In this document: positions 45,882 through 57,358 of the stretch, in pieces
Layout of the letters: each line of letters opens with the position of its first letter
Position numbering within the stretch: the first letter of the stretch is position 1
Source of the DNA: Schoenoplectus triqueter
Lineage: Eukaryota; Streptophyta; Magnoliopsida; Poales; Cyperaceae
Direction of reading: 5' to 3'
Length of the DNA: 64,000 bases
Assembly: GCA_964058805.1 (NCBI GenBank)
Contig: CAXKVV010000013.1
Coordinates: 496,001-560,000 of the forward strand
Program-made: the position numbers and the translations under genes
Notes under the pieces: model-generated
Told to the model about the DNA's origin: nothing
Databases searched by the model: none
The model's input: the letters and a program-made list of their open reading frames with translations, nothing else

Positions 45882-46462
45882 TAGGGATGTTAATGGATCA
45901 GATAATATTCTATCTGTGTTCTGATCTGAAAAATAATAAAAATTATCTGATTCATATTCATATTTGTATTTGAAATTTTTTTCTAAATACGGATATAATT
46001 TGGTCATTATCTATTTGTATCCGATATTATCCGAAGATATCCGATCCTATATTATCTAATTTTATCTGAATAAGTATCTGAAACATTTCTATTATATATT
46101 TTTATTTAGATTTTTAGAATGCATTATAAATTTAATTTATTTTATATTTAATTTATGTTAAGGTATCATATTTTTTTATAATTCATTGATACATTGAACT
46201 ATTAATATAATAATAATTAATATTTAACTTTTATAATTAATATTTATTTTTTATAATTAATGATTCTATAAAAAAAATAGTATGCATTTTTTCAATGATA
46301 TATATAATATTTTTATTTAATATCTGAAATATATTCATATTTCTATTTATATCCGTCCGATATTCGATCCATATCCGTATCTAAATTCGTATTAAAAAGT
46401 TATAACCAATATGAATACGGTAAAACCATTATGTGTCGGTATTTGACCCGGTTACACCCCTA
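45882..46462. mobile_element. Non-autonomous hAT-like element (ATCCGATA-rich)
   Basis: Begins TAGGGATGTTAATGG and ends GGTTACACCCCTA, imperfect hAT-type inverted tips. The 581-bp body has ATCTGAT / ATCCGATA words in both orientations flanking an AT-rich centre. The flanking 8-mers (GTGAGTAC and TGGATGAC) do not match well, so the target duplication is not confirmed. Confidence 0.65.
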
Positions 46463-46682
46463 TGGATGACCAACTGCCGTGAAGACTGTGGGTATACGGA
46501 TGTGGGGCCCACAAACTCCCTGTAATGCGGACGCCACTACTTATTTGTATTCGGTTTAACTTTTTCTTCTCCATCCAATATTAATCCTGCTCTTTCATGT
46601 TCACTACTATATTTTCTATCTATACCCTGAATAATTTTTAAATTGTTGCCACTAACGAAAAAATTACCAGTGAAAAATTCAA
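46463..46682. other. Spacer before the LTR-element nest
   Basis: No gene; a minus-strand frame (46,782-46,537) runs into the LTR and lacks a domain. It ends with the target site TTCAA (46,678-46,682) of the outer retrotransposon. Confidence 0.4.
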
Positions 46683-47028
46683 TGTTGAATGTGCAACGCT
46701 GCCTCAATATAAGCCCAACCAAAATTTTCTCTAAGCTAAAAATGAGAGAAGGGTTATGAAGGCTCCAGATTTCTCCAGACAAGATTAAATAGTGTTCGAT
46801 AGAATAATATCTAATATTAATTCTAGATATTTTTAATTAGTAAAATATCTAGTCTCTAGATATCTTCATCTAGTAAAAATATTTATGTTTTAGAGATACT
46901 TTTAGGGTAGTAAATAGAGGTGTCTTGCTCCTCATTTGATATCAAGCACCAAACAAAAAGAAAAGAAATTCATCTCAAAGAGAGGAAGTGCTAGGTGTAG
47001 TTGTTTGGAGGTTAGAAAAATATTAAGA
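46683..47028 (+). repeat. Outer 5' LTR, first part
   Basis: Contains the AGAATAATATCTAATATT...AATATCTAGTCTCTA block and the CATCTCAAAGAGAGGAAG block that recur in the 3' LTR (60,889-61,251). It breaks at TATTAAGA, the target site of the inner gag-only element. Confidence 0.9.
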
Positions 47029-47277
47029 TGTTACACTTAACCTCTTCTTTGATTTGTCGATTTGCAAAACAATCTTGAATTTTATAATTTGCCTTATTTG
47101 AGTTTTGTGCAGGGATTAACATGCAAATTGACTAGTGCATAAGAACCAAGACTAGTGCTGGGATATATGAGCTTAATCAAGACTGCATTAGGCTTAGGTT
47201 TAGTTAGATTCAAACTGGGTTGAATTGGTCAAGATAAATTGAGCTTAAACAACAAGAAAATTGCATCTGCCCAGGGA

Positions 47278-47513
47278 ATCGTTATAACGATTTAGTAAAC
47301 GTTATAACGGTTCATCTTAATACTCAAAAATATTCTAAGGCAGAAATATTCTAAAAGAAACCAGAGTGTATCGTTATGTAACGATTCAGTAATCGTTACA
47401 ACGATTTGGGAAATGTATAACGATTTGATAAATCGTTATAACGTTTCAGTTTAGTTGATCCAACGGCTATTCTTTCTAAACCGTTATAACGATTCTTAAA
47501 CCGTTATAACGGT
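47278..47513. promoter_or_regulatory. Array of (AAC)CGTTATAACG(GTT) palindromes in the LTR
   Basis: About nine near-copies of CGTTATAACG or half-sites (for example AAACGTTATAACGGTT, AACCGTTATAACGG) fall within 235 bp of the LTR. They repeat in the 3' LTR at about 50,961-51,199. CCGTTA fits the MYB-type CNGTT(A/G) core, present twice per full palindrome. Confidence 0.6.
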
Positions 47514-47790
47514 TCAGGCCGAAAAATAGTTTCTTCAGAAAATCTATTTTAAAAGGATTACCTCTCTCACTAAAATTGATCTGATAGAGTTAAGTGAACT
47601 AATCTAGCTAAATCATTACTCTAGAGAGCTTACTAGCTACATACAAAGTGAGAGAGATAATTCAATAGATTGATACACTCAATTAGCCAAATCTTTGTTC
47701 AAGCTCAATCTTGCTTCTCTCTATTCTCCCAACTTGATCATTTGTGATCTTCTTAAAAACATTCTTTTGAGCTGTAGTGCTCACCTTTTC

Positions 47791-47912
47791 TTGAGTGTGT
47801 TGTCACTCACCTTTCTTTTGAGTGTGTTGTCACTCACATTTTGAGTGTGTTGTCACTCACCTTTCTTTTGAGTGTGTTATCACTCACCTTTTTGAGTGTG
47901 TTATCACTCTTG
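47791..47912. repeat. Hairpin minisatellite in the 5' LTR (5 units)
   Basis: Units of TTGAGTGTGTTGTCACTCAC plus a short CTTTC/ATT spacer. GAGTG and CACTC can pair within each unit. Five units here against seven in the 3' LTR. Confidence 0.85.
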
Positions 47913-48276
47913 TTACCGATAGGCTTGGCAGCCCATTTTTGTAAGGGACTAAGTTCTACAAGTGTAAAAACCCTTTTTAAATATATCGGCTCAACCTCAA
48001 TTGTTAGAGGTTGAGAGTCCCGGAGACGTAGGCATTGTTGAAGCCGAACTCCGTTACATTTTGTGTTCTTGCTTTATCTTTAATTTCTTTTCTCACGTAT
48101 CTTTGATTGCTATATTCCTGTGAGAATTGAATTATTTTAAATCGTATTCCGCTGCCATTATACTTGAACATTAAGCCCCAAACCGATTTATACATTTCTA
48201 CCTTAGGTTCTTTACATTCTTGCACCTTCTTGACTTTTCAATACCACCATCTTAGGGCTTACAATCTTTATCAAAG

Positions 48277-48291
48277 TGGTATTAGAGCAGG
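48277..48291 (+). other. Primer-binding site of the gag-only element
   Basis: TGGTATTAGAGCAGG follows the LTR by three bases, close to the tRNA-Met-complementary TGGTATCAGAGC. Confidence 0.85.
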
Positions 48292-48334
48292 AGCTCAGTT
48301 TTAATTACGTTATTTGTGGTATTTTTGGTCCAAG

Positions 48335-50437
48335 ATGACTTCTTTAATGCATGTAAAAGAACCCCCAACTCTAGGTCTTAATTGTAAAAATTTCAGTTTT
48401 TGGAAGAAATGTATGGTGAATTACCTCAACATTCTAGACATTTGGGATGTTGTCCAACATGGTTATGTACCGCATTATGATCCTAGCAACCTTACAATGA
48501 CACAAAAGGCCAAAGAACTGAAATCTCAAAATGATTATGCCGTCAATGTTATCTTAAATTCGGTTAGTGAAAAGATTGCTATAATATTTGGTACTACCGA
48601 AATTGCTAGTGAAATGTGGGAGACCCTATTGAATAGATTTGAGGGCAACACTCAAATGAAAAGAACAAAACTAATGGGTCTAGAGTCCGAATTTGAAATT
48701 TTTTGTATACAAGAAGGAGAATCAATTGAGAATATGTATTCAAGATTAATGCATATTCTTAATGAATTTGATGAAGTTGGAGAATCCTTGTCTAACTCTA
48801 AGATTGTAGGCAAGATTTTTAGGGCAATGATGAGAAGACCAAGATGGGAGAACATGATAAACATTTTAGAAGCAATGCAAGGCTCTTTTGGCGAATTCAC
48901 ACATGAAGAAGTATTCACTCATCTTCTATGCTTTGAGGAGAAGCTACGACAAAACGGAGAGCTCACACCAAAACTCAAAGAAATCACACTTCAAGCTCAA
49001 AGATCTCCATCGCACCACTATTTGAGCAAGATATCATCTAACTCATCTTCTATGAATGATCAAGTCATTACGAAGATATTTGAAAGAATGTTAAATCTTA
49101 AAAAAGAGCATAATGAGGAGCGAGATGAGAAAGGAATGACATGTATATGCTTCTCATGCCATAAGGAAGGTCACACAACACACGATTGTTCCTTGGTCTT
49201 TCCAAATAAGAAGAAGCAAAACTTTGAGAGAATTGATGCTATGCTAGCTACAAGCAACCATGTTAAGAGAAAGAAAGATGAAAGAAATCCACTTAATCTT
49301 GCCCTAATTGCGCAAGTAGAGGATAGCTTATCCGTGGTGGATGTTGATGAGATTGTAGCTAAAAACAACATCACCAACTTGTGCACATTGGAGATCCTAC
49401 ACGACATTGCAATATCTAATAATATGAAGATGAACTCATATGCACCTAAGGTAAAGACTTCTCAAGAATTTCAATTTCACAATCTAGTAGTACCTTGCAC
49501 TACATCCACTTGGGATGATAGTAGTGATGATGATTATGTTGAGAATGATGATTTTTTTGTTGAAAATATAAGTAATTTTGATGATGATGATGTAATTGAA
49601 TCTTTTATATCTAGTTTAGAGAGTCCAATTCATGATTCATTTTCTCAAAAAGAAATAATTAAGAGACTTGAAAATAAAATTTCAGAGTTTGAGTTAAAGG
49701 TTCAATCTTATGACTTTAAATTGCAAAATCTGGAAAAGAATTGTCAAATGCACTTAGGTGAAATAGCAACATTAAAAGTGAAAGTGCAAACTTTAGAAAC
49801 TGAAAATAGGGCACTAAAATCCTCATGTATTTCAACAAGCATTATTTCAATGGATTTAGACAAGATTATAGGTCAAAGGCCTAGCAACAAGTCGGGTCTT
49901 GGATATAAGAAATCTTCTAAGACTTTAAATTGCCCTAAATCAAAAGAGAAACAAAGTCAAGGGTCAAATGCAAAAATTGTGAAATCTACTAATGCTAAAT
50001 CTTTCAATAAGAAACACAATTATGCATTTCAATATAAGCAATTTGATAAAAAGATTAACAAAGGAAAAATGAATTTTCAAAGCAACAATGCTATATTTTT
50101 TAATCCTAGTTGGTCAAACAAATTGTATTTTAAAGGACCCGATGGCTGGTTTTATGAGTTTAAAAATCAAAATAATTTTCAAACCAAAGCTCAAAGATAT
50201 GAGCATAAACAAATTGTTTCTCAAAAATATACAAATATTTCTAAAGAAAAACCCAAGACTCAAGCTCAAGGATTAAAAGAAGGCTACCAAAATACATTTG
50301 TTAAAGGTAGTAAAAAGTCTCAAACATGTGTATTTTACAATTATTATTGTCATATTGGTCATATCTCACTTGATTGTAAATTTAGAACAGAAAACAATAT
50401 TACAAATGTTATTTGGGTTCCTAAAATTAAAAATTAG
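48335..50437 (+). CDS. Copia gag polyprotein of the gag-only element
   Basis: 700 aa, intact from ATG 48,335. The in-frame extension to 48,314 uses TTG and is not a plant start. The N-terminal UBN2/DUF4219-type gag starts MTSLMHVKEPPTLGLNCKNF, then NFSFWKKCMVNYL and EGESIENMYSRLMHILNEFD. A zinc knuckle lies at about residues 270-285 (CFSCHKEGHTTHDC). A long acidic and coiled-coil region (about 390-520) and a basic Lys/Asn/Gln-rich region follow. A second degenerate knuckle near the C-terminus is CVFYNYYCHIGHISLDC. The frame stops right after VIWVPKIKN, the point where protease would begin in autonomous relatives. Gag forms the cytoplasmic virus-like particle that packages element RNA. Its intact length suggests it can still be made. 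Confidence 0.9.
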   Translation: MTSLMHVKEPPTLGLNCKNFSFWKKCMVNYLNILDIWDVVQHGYVPHYDPSNLTMTQKAKELKSQNDYAVNVILNSVSEKIAIIFGTTEIASEMWETLLNRFEGNTQMKRTKLMGLESEFEIFCIQEGESIENMYSRLMHILNEFDEVGESLSNSKIVGKIFRAMMRRPRWENMINILEAMQGSFGEFTHEEVFTHLLCFEEKLRQNGELTPKLKEITLQAQRSPSHHYLSKISSNSSSMNDQVITKIFERMLNLKKEHNEERDEKGMTCICFSCHKEGHTTHDCSLVFPNKKKQNFERIDAMLATSNHVKRKKDERNPLNLALIAQVEDSLSVVDVDEIVAKNNITNLCTLEILHDIAISNNMKMNSYAPKVKTSQEFQFHNLVVPCTTSTWDDSSDDDYVENDDFFVENISNFDDDDVIESFISSLESPIHDSFSQKEIIKRLENKISEFELKVQSYDFKLQNLEKNCQMHLGEIATLKVKVQTLETENRALKSSCISTSIISMDLDKIIGQRPSNKSGLGYKKSSKTLNCPKSKEKQSQGSNAKIVKSTNAKSFNKKHNYAFQYKQFDKKINKGKMNFQSNNAIFFNPSWSNKLYFKGPDGWFYEFKNQNNFQTKAQRYEHKQIVSQKYTNISKEKPKTQAQGLKEGYQNTFVKGSKKSQTCVFYNYYCHIGHISLDCKFRTENNITNVIWVPKIKN

Positions 50438-50711
50438 AAACCCACAATGCTTAATCGTCCCTTCAAATCATATATGCAACATATTTAGGGGGAGTTAGCT
50501 AATGTATTATTTTTTTATTTTGGAAGTATTTTAAATTCTTTATCTTATACACGGTGCATATATCAAGGGGGAGCTAAATTGAAATAAATTCTTTATTCGC
50601 ACCCTTTTGCCCGATTTCCAAAAAGGGGGAGACAGTTTTTGGGTGAAATTCACATCATATTTTATATCTATGCACCCATGCATGTTTTGCAAATCGACAA
50701 AAGGGGGAGAT
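50438..50711 (+). other. Noncoding tail with multiple polypurine runs
   Basis: Holds four GGGGGA runs (TTAGGGGGAGTT at about 50,488, AAGGGGGAGCT at about 50,566, AAAGGGGGAGAC near 50,625 and AAAGGGGGAGA at 50,700). The last is the functional-position polypurine tract next to the 3' LTR. There is no trace of pol. Confidence 0.75.
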
Positions 50712-52002
50712 TGTTACACTTAACATCTTCTTTGATTTGTCGATTTGCAAAACAATCTTGAATTTTACAATTTGCCTTGTTTGAGTTTTGTGCAGGGATT
50801 AACATGTAAATTGACTAGTGCACAAGAACCAAGACTAGTGCTGGGATATATGAGCTTAATCAAGACTGCATTAGGCTTAGGTTTAGTTAGATTCAAACTG
50901 GGTTGAATTGGTCAAGATAAATTGAGCTTAAACAATAAGAAAATTACATCTGCCCAGGAAATCGTTATAACGATTTAGTAAACGTTATAACGGTTCATCT
51001 TAATACTCAAAAATATTCTAAGGCAGAAATATTCTAAAAGAAACCAGAGTGTATCGTTATGTAACGATTCAGTAATCGTTACAACGATTTGGGAAACGTA
51101 TAACGATTTGATAAATCGTTATAACGTTTCAGTTTAGTTGATCCAACGGCTATTCTTTCTAAACCATTATAACGATTCTTAAACCGTTATAACGGTTCAG
51201 GCCGAAAAATAGTTTCTTCAGAAAATCTATTTTAAAAGGATTACCTCTCTCACTAAAATTGATCTGATAGAGTTAAGTGAACTAATCTAGCTAAATCATT
51301 ACTCTAGAGAGCTTACTAGCTACATACAAAGTGAGAGAGATAATTCAATAGATTGATACACTCAATTAGCCAAATCTTTGTTCAAGCTCAATCTTGCTTC
51401 TCTCTATTCTCCCAACTTGATCCTTTGTGATCTTATTGAAAACATTCTTTTGAGCTGTAGTGCTCACCTTTTCTTGAGTGTGTTGTCACTCACCTTTCTT
51501 TTGAGTGTGTTGTCACTCACATTTTGAGTGTGTTGTCACTCACATTTTGAGTGTGTTGTCACTCACATTTTGAGTGTGTTGTCACTCACCTTTCTTTTGA
51601 GTGTGTTATCACTCACCTTTTTTAGTGTGTTGTCACTCTTGTTACCGATAGGCTTGGCAGCCCATTTTTGTAAGGGACCAAGTTCTACAAGTGTAAAAAC
51701 CCTTTTTAAATATATCGGCTCAACCTCAATTGTTAGAGGTTGAGAGTCCCGGAGACGTAGGCATTTTTGAAGCCGAACTCCGTTACATCTTGTGTTCTTG
51801 CTTTATCTTTACTTCCTTTTCTCACGTATCTTTGATTGCTATATTCTTGTGAGAATTGAATTGTTTTAAATCGTATTCCGCTGTCATTATACTTGAACAT
51901 TAAGCCCCAAACCGATTTATACATTTCTATCTTAGGTTCTTTACATTCTTGTACCTTCTTGACTTTTCAATACCACCATTCTAGGGCTTACAATCTTTAT
52001 CA
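50712..52002 (+). repeat. 3' LTR of the gag-only element
   Basis: 1291 bp, 46 bp longer than the 5' LTR. Two extra 22-bp minisatellite units (array at about 51,473-51,638, seven units) account for nearly all the difference. Confidence 0.92.
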
Positions 52003-52007
52003 TAAGA

Positions 52008-52121
52008 ATTGAGAGGTATATTAGTTTGGAAGTCCAAATATTTATATAGTAGTGGTTGTAATAAATATTTTGAGAGATTAATAAAAGTTATAACTTTAGA
52101 TTAACGTCTCTATACTCAACA
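52008..52121 (+). repeat. Outer 5' LTR, second part
   Basis: Resumes after the duplicated TAAGA. GTAGTGGTTGTAATAAATATTTTGAGAGATTAATAA (given in part here) and a TATACTCAACA end match 61,175-61,251 of the 3' LTR. It is followed by a primer-site-like TTGTTTATCAAAGC (about 52,124-52,137). Confidence 0.88.
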
Positions 52122-53578
52122 AATTGTTTATCAAAGCTAGGTTGTCGAGATCATTCGATTGAACCGACGATAGGGGTCAAATACGAAATCAAAGTTCTGC
52201 CAGTATTTTGTCAATCCGAATAGAGGTGTCGGTAAGTTGTCGAAAGAATCGCCGACTATCAACAATCTGGGACTGTGAAGTGCGGAAGACTAAAATCCTG
52301 GAGAAAGCTTACTACACGTCAGACAATCTAGTCGAAGCCATGGATTTATCAGGTACGATTTGTGAACTTAAGAAATTAAATATTTTCAATTACATATATT
52401 GAAAATTATGCATAGAGTCCTACCTACAAGGTCAAGACCTATGGAGGTTGTTTTGCGGATCTAAAACGACTTCGTCGGAGGCTACTGAAGAGGCGACCAT
52501 GAGAGAACCGATCGAGGACCCCAAAGTCAATGAGAAGAAGACTATCAATAGAGAAATAAGCTGAGATTCTACAAAAATAGCGAATAAAAGCCGCTAAGAC
52601 AATATGTGTATTGCACACTGCCGTTGAAGATGAGCTGCTCGAGTACATATGAGAAGCCCCAACGTCGAAGGTCATCTAAGACACCCTAACAACATTATTC
52701 TCGAAGAAAAGTGACATTCGCTTCCAACATTGTCGATCTCATAAGGGAGCATGACAATCAACTAGTATTTCATAAATATAAAGTCCCTGTATAGTGAGAT
52801 TGATCATATAGACACCGAAGAGTAGATTAGTGAGCAATAAATGAGAAAGTTCCTCGTTAATGGGTTGAAACCAAAATATAATGAATTTACGACAGTCATC
52901 CAAAGTTGGCCAACTCAGCTAACACTTGTGAATTAGGAGGCTCTAACGAAGTAGTTGACTAGATTCTCATTAAAGTAAGAAGAAGAAGCATTGTTCGCAG
53001 TCGAAGGATGAATCGACATGATTGAAAGTCAAGAGGTAAACCCAAAAGAAGGTCTAAGGAGAAAAGTAACTCTTCAGGAGGAACTCACAATCTGAGAAAT
53101 AATGATTGTCAGCCCAAGGAGCGATCAGATGAGTGCTACAATTGTGACAAGAAGGCACACTATGCGTGAGATTGCTGATCTAAAAAAAGAGTCAAGGCAA
53201 TATGGCGACATCGAGACACTGCCACGATGAGATGAGCCTGGAGGGTGGCAACAATGAAGACAATTGGGATTTCAAGACTGTGTATGGTGAACAAGTCAGA
53301 GCAAATCAACTATGAGAGTGACTGTATCATTGACTTTGTTGCTCAAACCATATGACTGATGATATCTAAAAGCTCGATGGTCTAGTAAAGTACAAAGAAA
53401 GACATATGATTATGACAACCAAGAACTCAAAGTTACCAATCACCTCTGTTGGAAAGGCTACTACTGCTCGCTTTAGTTCAAATATGCTCGAATTACAACA
53501 AGTCCATAACGTCCTTGGCATGAGGAAGAATTTGTTGTCAGTATCACAACTGATAGTACAAGGTAACTATGTAGTATT
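52122..53578 (+). pseudogene. Outer copia gag-protease remnant
   Basis: Broken frames carry copia gag traces (SYLQGQDLW at about 52,400-52,445, FLVNGLKPKYNEF). A zinc knuckle near 53,138 reads C-Y-N-C-D-K-K-A-H-Y-A-stop-D-C. A frameshifted protease site follows, where CSNHMTDD is readable about 53,345-53,370 but its DSG is out of frame. Next is the pre-integrase stretch MRKNLLSVSQLIVQGNYVVF (53,521-53,578). It is interrupted there by the nested element and continues at 59,443. Confidence 0.82.
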
Positions 53579-55522
53579 TATTAATTTGTAATAATTTTAA
53601 AGTCAATAATACGATAAATTTGTTATATAAATCTATGTTCATGAATTGAATATTTAAATGATATTTTATTTCCTTGAGTATTATTGAATTTATGAATCAT
53701 TCCAAGTTCATGACTGAAATTGTGAAAACTTCATAATATAGAATATACTCTTAAAAGTCAATAATCGAGATAATTAGCAGGAACACTAATTAACCGCTAT
53801 CAGGTTAGTATGTGGATTAAATGATGGTCAAGTTTTACAGACCATAGACAAAGAGTTATCATTTTAATCACATAGATAGATGTTCTAGAAATATCATATT
53901 TAACAGACCCCGAATGAAACATTAAATGGAATTGTGTTTGTGTCATTAATGTTTTCGTTCAGTGTTAAATTTTGCAGTATGAGATATTCATCTTTCCTAC
54001 ATAAGATATGTATGTATGTGATTTCTACCAAACGTTATCCGTAAAACGTGACTCTTCGGTATACATAACTTATGCGGAGGAAGAGATGGATTGCCAAAAG
54101 TACTATTTTCCCTCGTATTTCTATACGAGTTATATCATCACTAGGCCCCTTGATAGAGTAAGATTATATGCTAGCAATATAATTATAAGAGTAATTATAT
54201 TTGATAATTTACTCATGATCAAGAAAAGATTAAGTTTGCAAGGATGACATATACCTACCTTAAAATTGATCTGATAGTTATGAGACAAAAGAATTAAATA
54301 CAAGTAAATAGTTTACTAGATAATGACATTGTACAGTATATCATCATCTGTGTAATTGGATGGTCATAGTGCATTCTGTCAGATACCTCCTATGATTATA
54401 GAAGTTAAAACGGTTTTAACTCTATTTACCAACATAACACAGATCTTGTCGGGTCACATCGTATAGGAGTTAATCGGAGAATCTTATTAATTAATTATAA
54501 ATTATTTATAATTAATGATAAGATGGTTATAATTAATTATATATGATATAATTATATTTATCATAGAGATGACAAGAAGTAAAAATCAGATTGAATTTAT
54601 AACGTGTTGGACACGTCATATAAATTCATCGAAACAACAACCGAGAAAAATATAATTATATATGATAATTATATATATTTGATTTGGATTTTAAATATTA
54701 ATTATGGATTTGAATTTTGGGTTGAAAGCCCATTAATAATTAAAGCCTTAATTAATAATTAAAATCTCAAAAATAAAAAACCTAAAATTCGAAAAAGGCC
54801 AAAAAGGCCCATGAAAAGCCCATGTCGATCTTACAAGGGCATTTTGGTCAATTAGATGAAGTTTAAGGGTATTTTGGTCTTTTCACTTTGGAACCTCCCT
54901 ACTATTCATGAGGGTATTTTAGTAATTTGGCAATCCTATATTTTCTATAAATAGAGGGGTGGGGTGAGAGAGAAAGCTACATCAAATTAGTTTTATTTTC
55001 TCTCTCTCGGTATATGGTTATTTTAGAATTTACGGGATCGGTGAATTGTATTTTTATGAAAGTTGTGGTATTTCTACATATTTGTGAAACAGAATAACTA
55101 TGAGTCGTGAAAAGTACTATTTTTTTCTCGATTAATAGTGTTTTTGTGAGAAACCGCGGTTTACGGTATTTCTGGCAAAAGAAATAAGCCGCTCTCTAGT
55201 CAGTCCTAGTGGATAACCTACAGAGGCATCAGACATTTGGTGCTCCGAGACAAGCTAATTTTTATTCCAATTAAAATTTGAAAGCGAGGTATAACATCTT
55301 ATATTAATCTATTTAATTGTTAAGTAGATTAATATTTTAGAAATCAATCATGGAGTAGAGCAATAAAAGTTTAAAGAGGTGTGTATCTCTCGATAATCAT
55401 CCGACATACCACTTTAACACTAAGCTTAAGTTAGAAGTAAAATAATATTTTACTATCTTTTATAAAGGATTAAATGTGTGTATCTCTCGGTAATCATCCG
55501 ACATAATTTAATCCCTAACTTA
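53579..55522 (+). repeat. Truncated 5' LTR of the nested copia
   Basis: Parallels the 3' LTR up to the second GTGTGTATCTCTCGGTAATC motif and lacks the final ~110 bp. Confidence 0.9.
54946..54954 (+). promoter_or_regulatory. LTR TATA box (nested copia, 5' LTR)
   Basis: TATAAATAG followed by AGGGGTGGGGTGAGAGAGAAAG. It is conserved at 58,778-58,786 in the 3' LTR and is the likely transcription start region. Confidence 0.7.
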
Positions 55523-57358
55523 AATGTGTCTGACAAACTTGGACCCAAAGCTGACAAATATTTTTTCATAGGGTATCCTAAGGAAACGAAAGGATATTAC
55601 TTCTATTATCAGTCCGAGAACAAGATAATTGTTTCTCGTCATGGTATATTTTTTGAGAAAGAGTTTCTCACAAAAGGAAGTAGTGGGAGTAATGTAATAC
55701 TTGAAAAAATTCAAGATACTGATCACAATACAATATTTGATACTGATCAGATAAACCCACCACTTGATTCTTCTGCTAATGAGCATTTGGAAGAACCAAA
55801 TTCACAAATAGTTATGAAAGATGTTCTAGTCCCGAGCTCATCTACTTCAACGCAAGTTGAAATAAAACTAAATCTGCATACTGATGTGGATGAAGTTTGA
55901 CAGCCTGAAGAACAAATGCTACGAAGGTCACATAGGACAGTCCATGCACCTGAAAGGTACATGAAACTGCATAAAGTCTCAGTATTTGATGCTGAATATC
56001 CTCTGACCTATGCGAAAGCAGTAGATAGACCCGACTCTAATAAATGGCTGAAGGCCATGAGATTCGAAATACAATCCATGTATGACAACACGGTTTGGAA
56101 CCTGGTTGCACCACATGTTGGGATAAAACTCATAGCTAACAAGTGAATTTTAAAAAAAAAATAGACATGGATGGTAATATGACTGTTTATAAAGCACAAC
56201 TAATAGCGAAAGGTTTCAAACAAATTCTCAGCGTAGATTATGATGAAACTTTTTTGTCCATAGCTATATTAAGTCAATTCGGATGCTCCTAGCAATTGCT
56301 GCATTTCATAATTATGAAATATGGCAGATGGGTGTTAAAACCACATTCCTAAATGAAAATTTGGAAGATGATGTGTATATGATACAGCCCACAGGTTTTG
56401 AGAATTCAAAGAATGCTGGGAAGGTATGTAAGCTTCTCATATCCATTTATGGATTAAAGCAAGTATTACGGAGTTGGAATCTTCGATTTGACGAAGAAGT
56501 CAGAAAGTTTGACTTCATCAAATGCGAAGAAGAACCTTGTGTATACAGAAAAACTAGTGGGAGTGTCATCGCTTTTCTAATCCTCTATGTGGACGATATA
56601 CTCTTAATGAGAAATGATATTTCCTTATTATAATTAGCTAATTTTTCATTAAAGAAAGTATTCTCAATGAAAGATTTATGCGAGTCTGTCTATATACTAA
56701 GCATAAAGATCTATAGAAATAAATCTAAGAGACTTATTGGATTAAGTCAAACCACATACATTGATAAAGTGCTGAATCAGTTCAGCATGCAGAATTCTAA
56801 GAAAGAATTTCTACCAATGAATCATGGTGCACAATTTAACAAGACACAGTGTTCTTTGATAACTGATGAGTAAAGCATAATGAGTAGAATGTCATATGCT
56901 TCTATTGGCTCTATCATGTACGTCATGTTGTGCACTCGCCCTGATGTCTCGTACGCTTTGAGTGTGACGAGTAGATATCAGGCTAATCTAGACTTGGAGC
57001 ATTGGAATGCTGCAAAGAATATCCTTAAGTACTTGAGAAGAACTAAGGATATATTTCTCATCTACGGTGGTGACTCGGAGCTCGTGGTAAATGGTTACAC
57101 AGACGTTATCACCTTATACGAGAAATCATAAATAGAGGCGACGTAAAAATTTGTAAAATTGACATCGTTGGCAACACAGCTGATCTACTTACAAGATCTC
57201 TACCTCAAGCCAAGTACTAGTTGCACATATCTTCTATGGGTTTGAGACACATAGGAGATTGACTGTGAGATTTTTTTTTAATCTTAGAGATTTATAGAAT
57301 AAAGAGATTTATATAAGGCATGTCTCAATATGATTGACTCCAAACTTAAGTGAGAGAT
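55523..57358 (+). pseudogene. Nested copia pol remnant (integrase end-RT-RNaseH)
   Basis: Starts abruptly in the integrase C-terminal region (DKYFFIGYPKETKGYYF, about 55,555-55,605). RT follows with LMAIAAFHNYEIWQM-type sequence and the catalytic YVDD at 56,586-56,597 (FLILYVDDILLM). Then comes the connection region (MSYASIGSIMYVMLCTRPDVSYALSV, about 56,889-56,966, shown in full elsewhere only in part) and an RNase H trace. Stops at 55,898, 56,144 and beyond, plus frameshifts, make it a pseudogene. A purine-rich AAGTGAGAGAT precedes the 3' LTR. Confidence 0.88.

Larger units (their letters stand above)
47029..48273 (+). repeat. 5' LTR of the gag-only element
   Basis: 1245 bp. Contains an array of CGTTATAACG palindromes (47,278-47,513) and a hairpin-forming minisatellite (47,791-47,912). 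Confidence 0.92.
47029..52002 (+). mobile_element. Gag-only LTR retrotransposon (TR-GAG type), 4974 bp
   Basis: LTRs at 47,029-48,273 and 50,712-52,002 both start TGTTACACTTAAC and end TTTATCA. A perfect TSD TAAGA flanks it (47,024-47,028 and 52,003-52,007). A tRNA-Met-type primer site follows the 5' LTR and AAAGGGGGAGA precedes the 3' LTR. The internal 2.4 kb encodes one long intact gag and no protease, integrase, RT or RNase H. It must be mobilised by an autonomous relative. By eye the LTRs show only scattered differences apart from minisatellite copy number, so the insertion is recent. Confidence 0.92.

Noticed and set aside
48314..48334. Start of the gag frame at 48,314
   Set aside because: That position is TTG; the first in-frame ATG is 48,335 and gives the conserved gag N-terminus.
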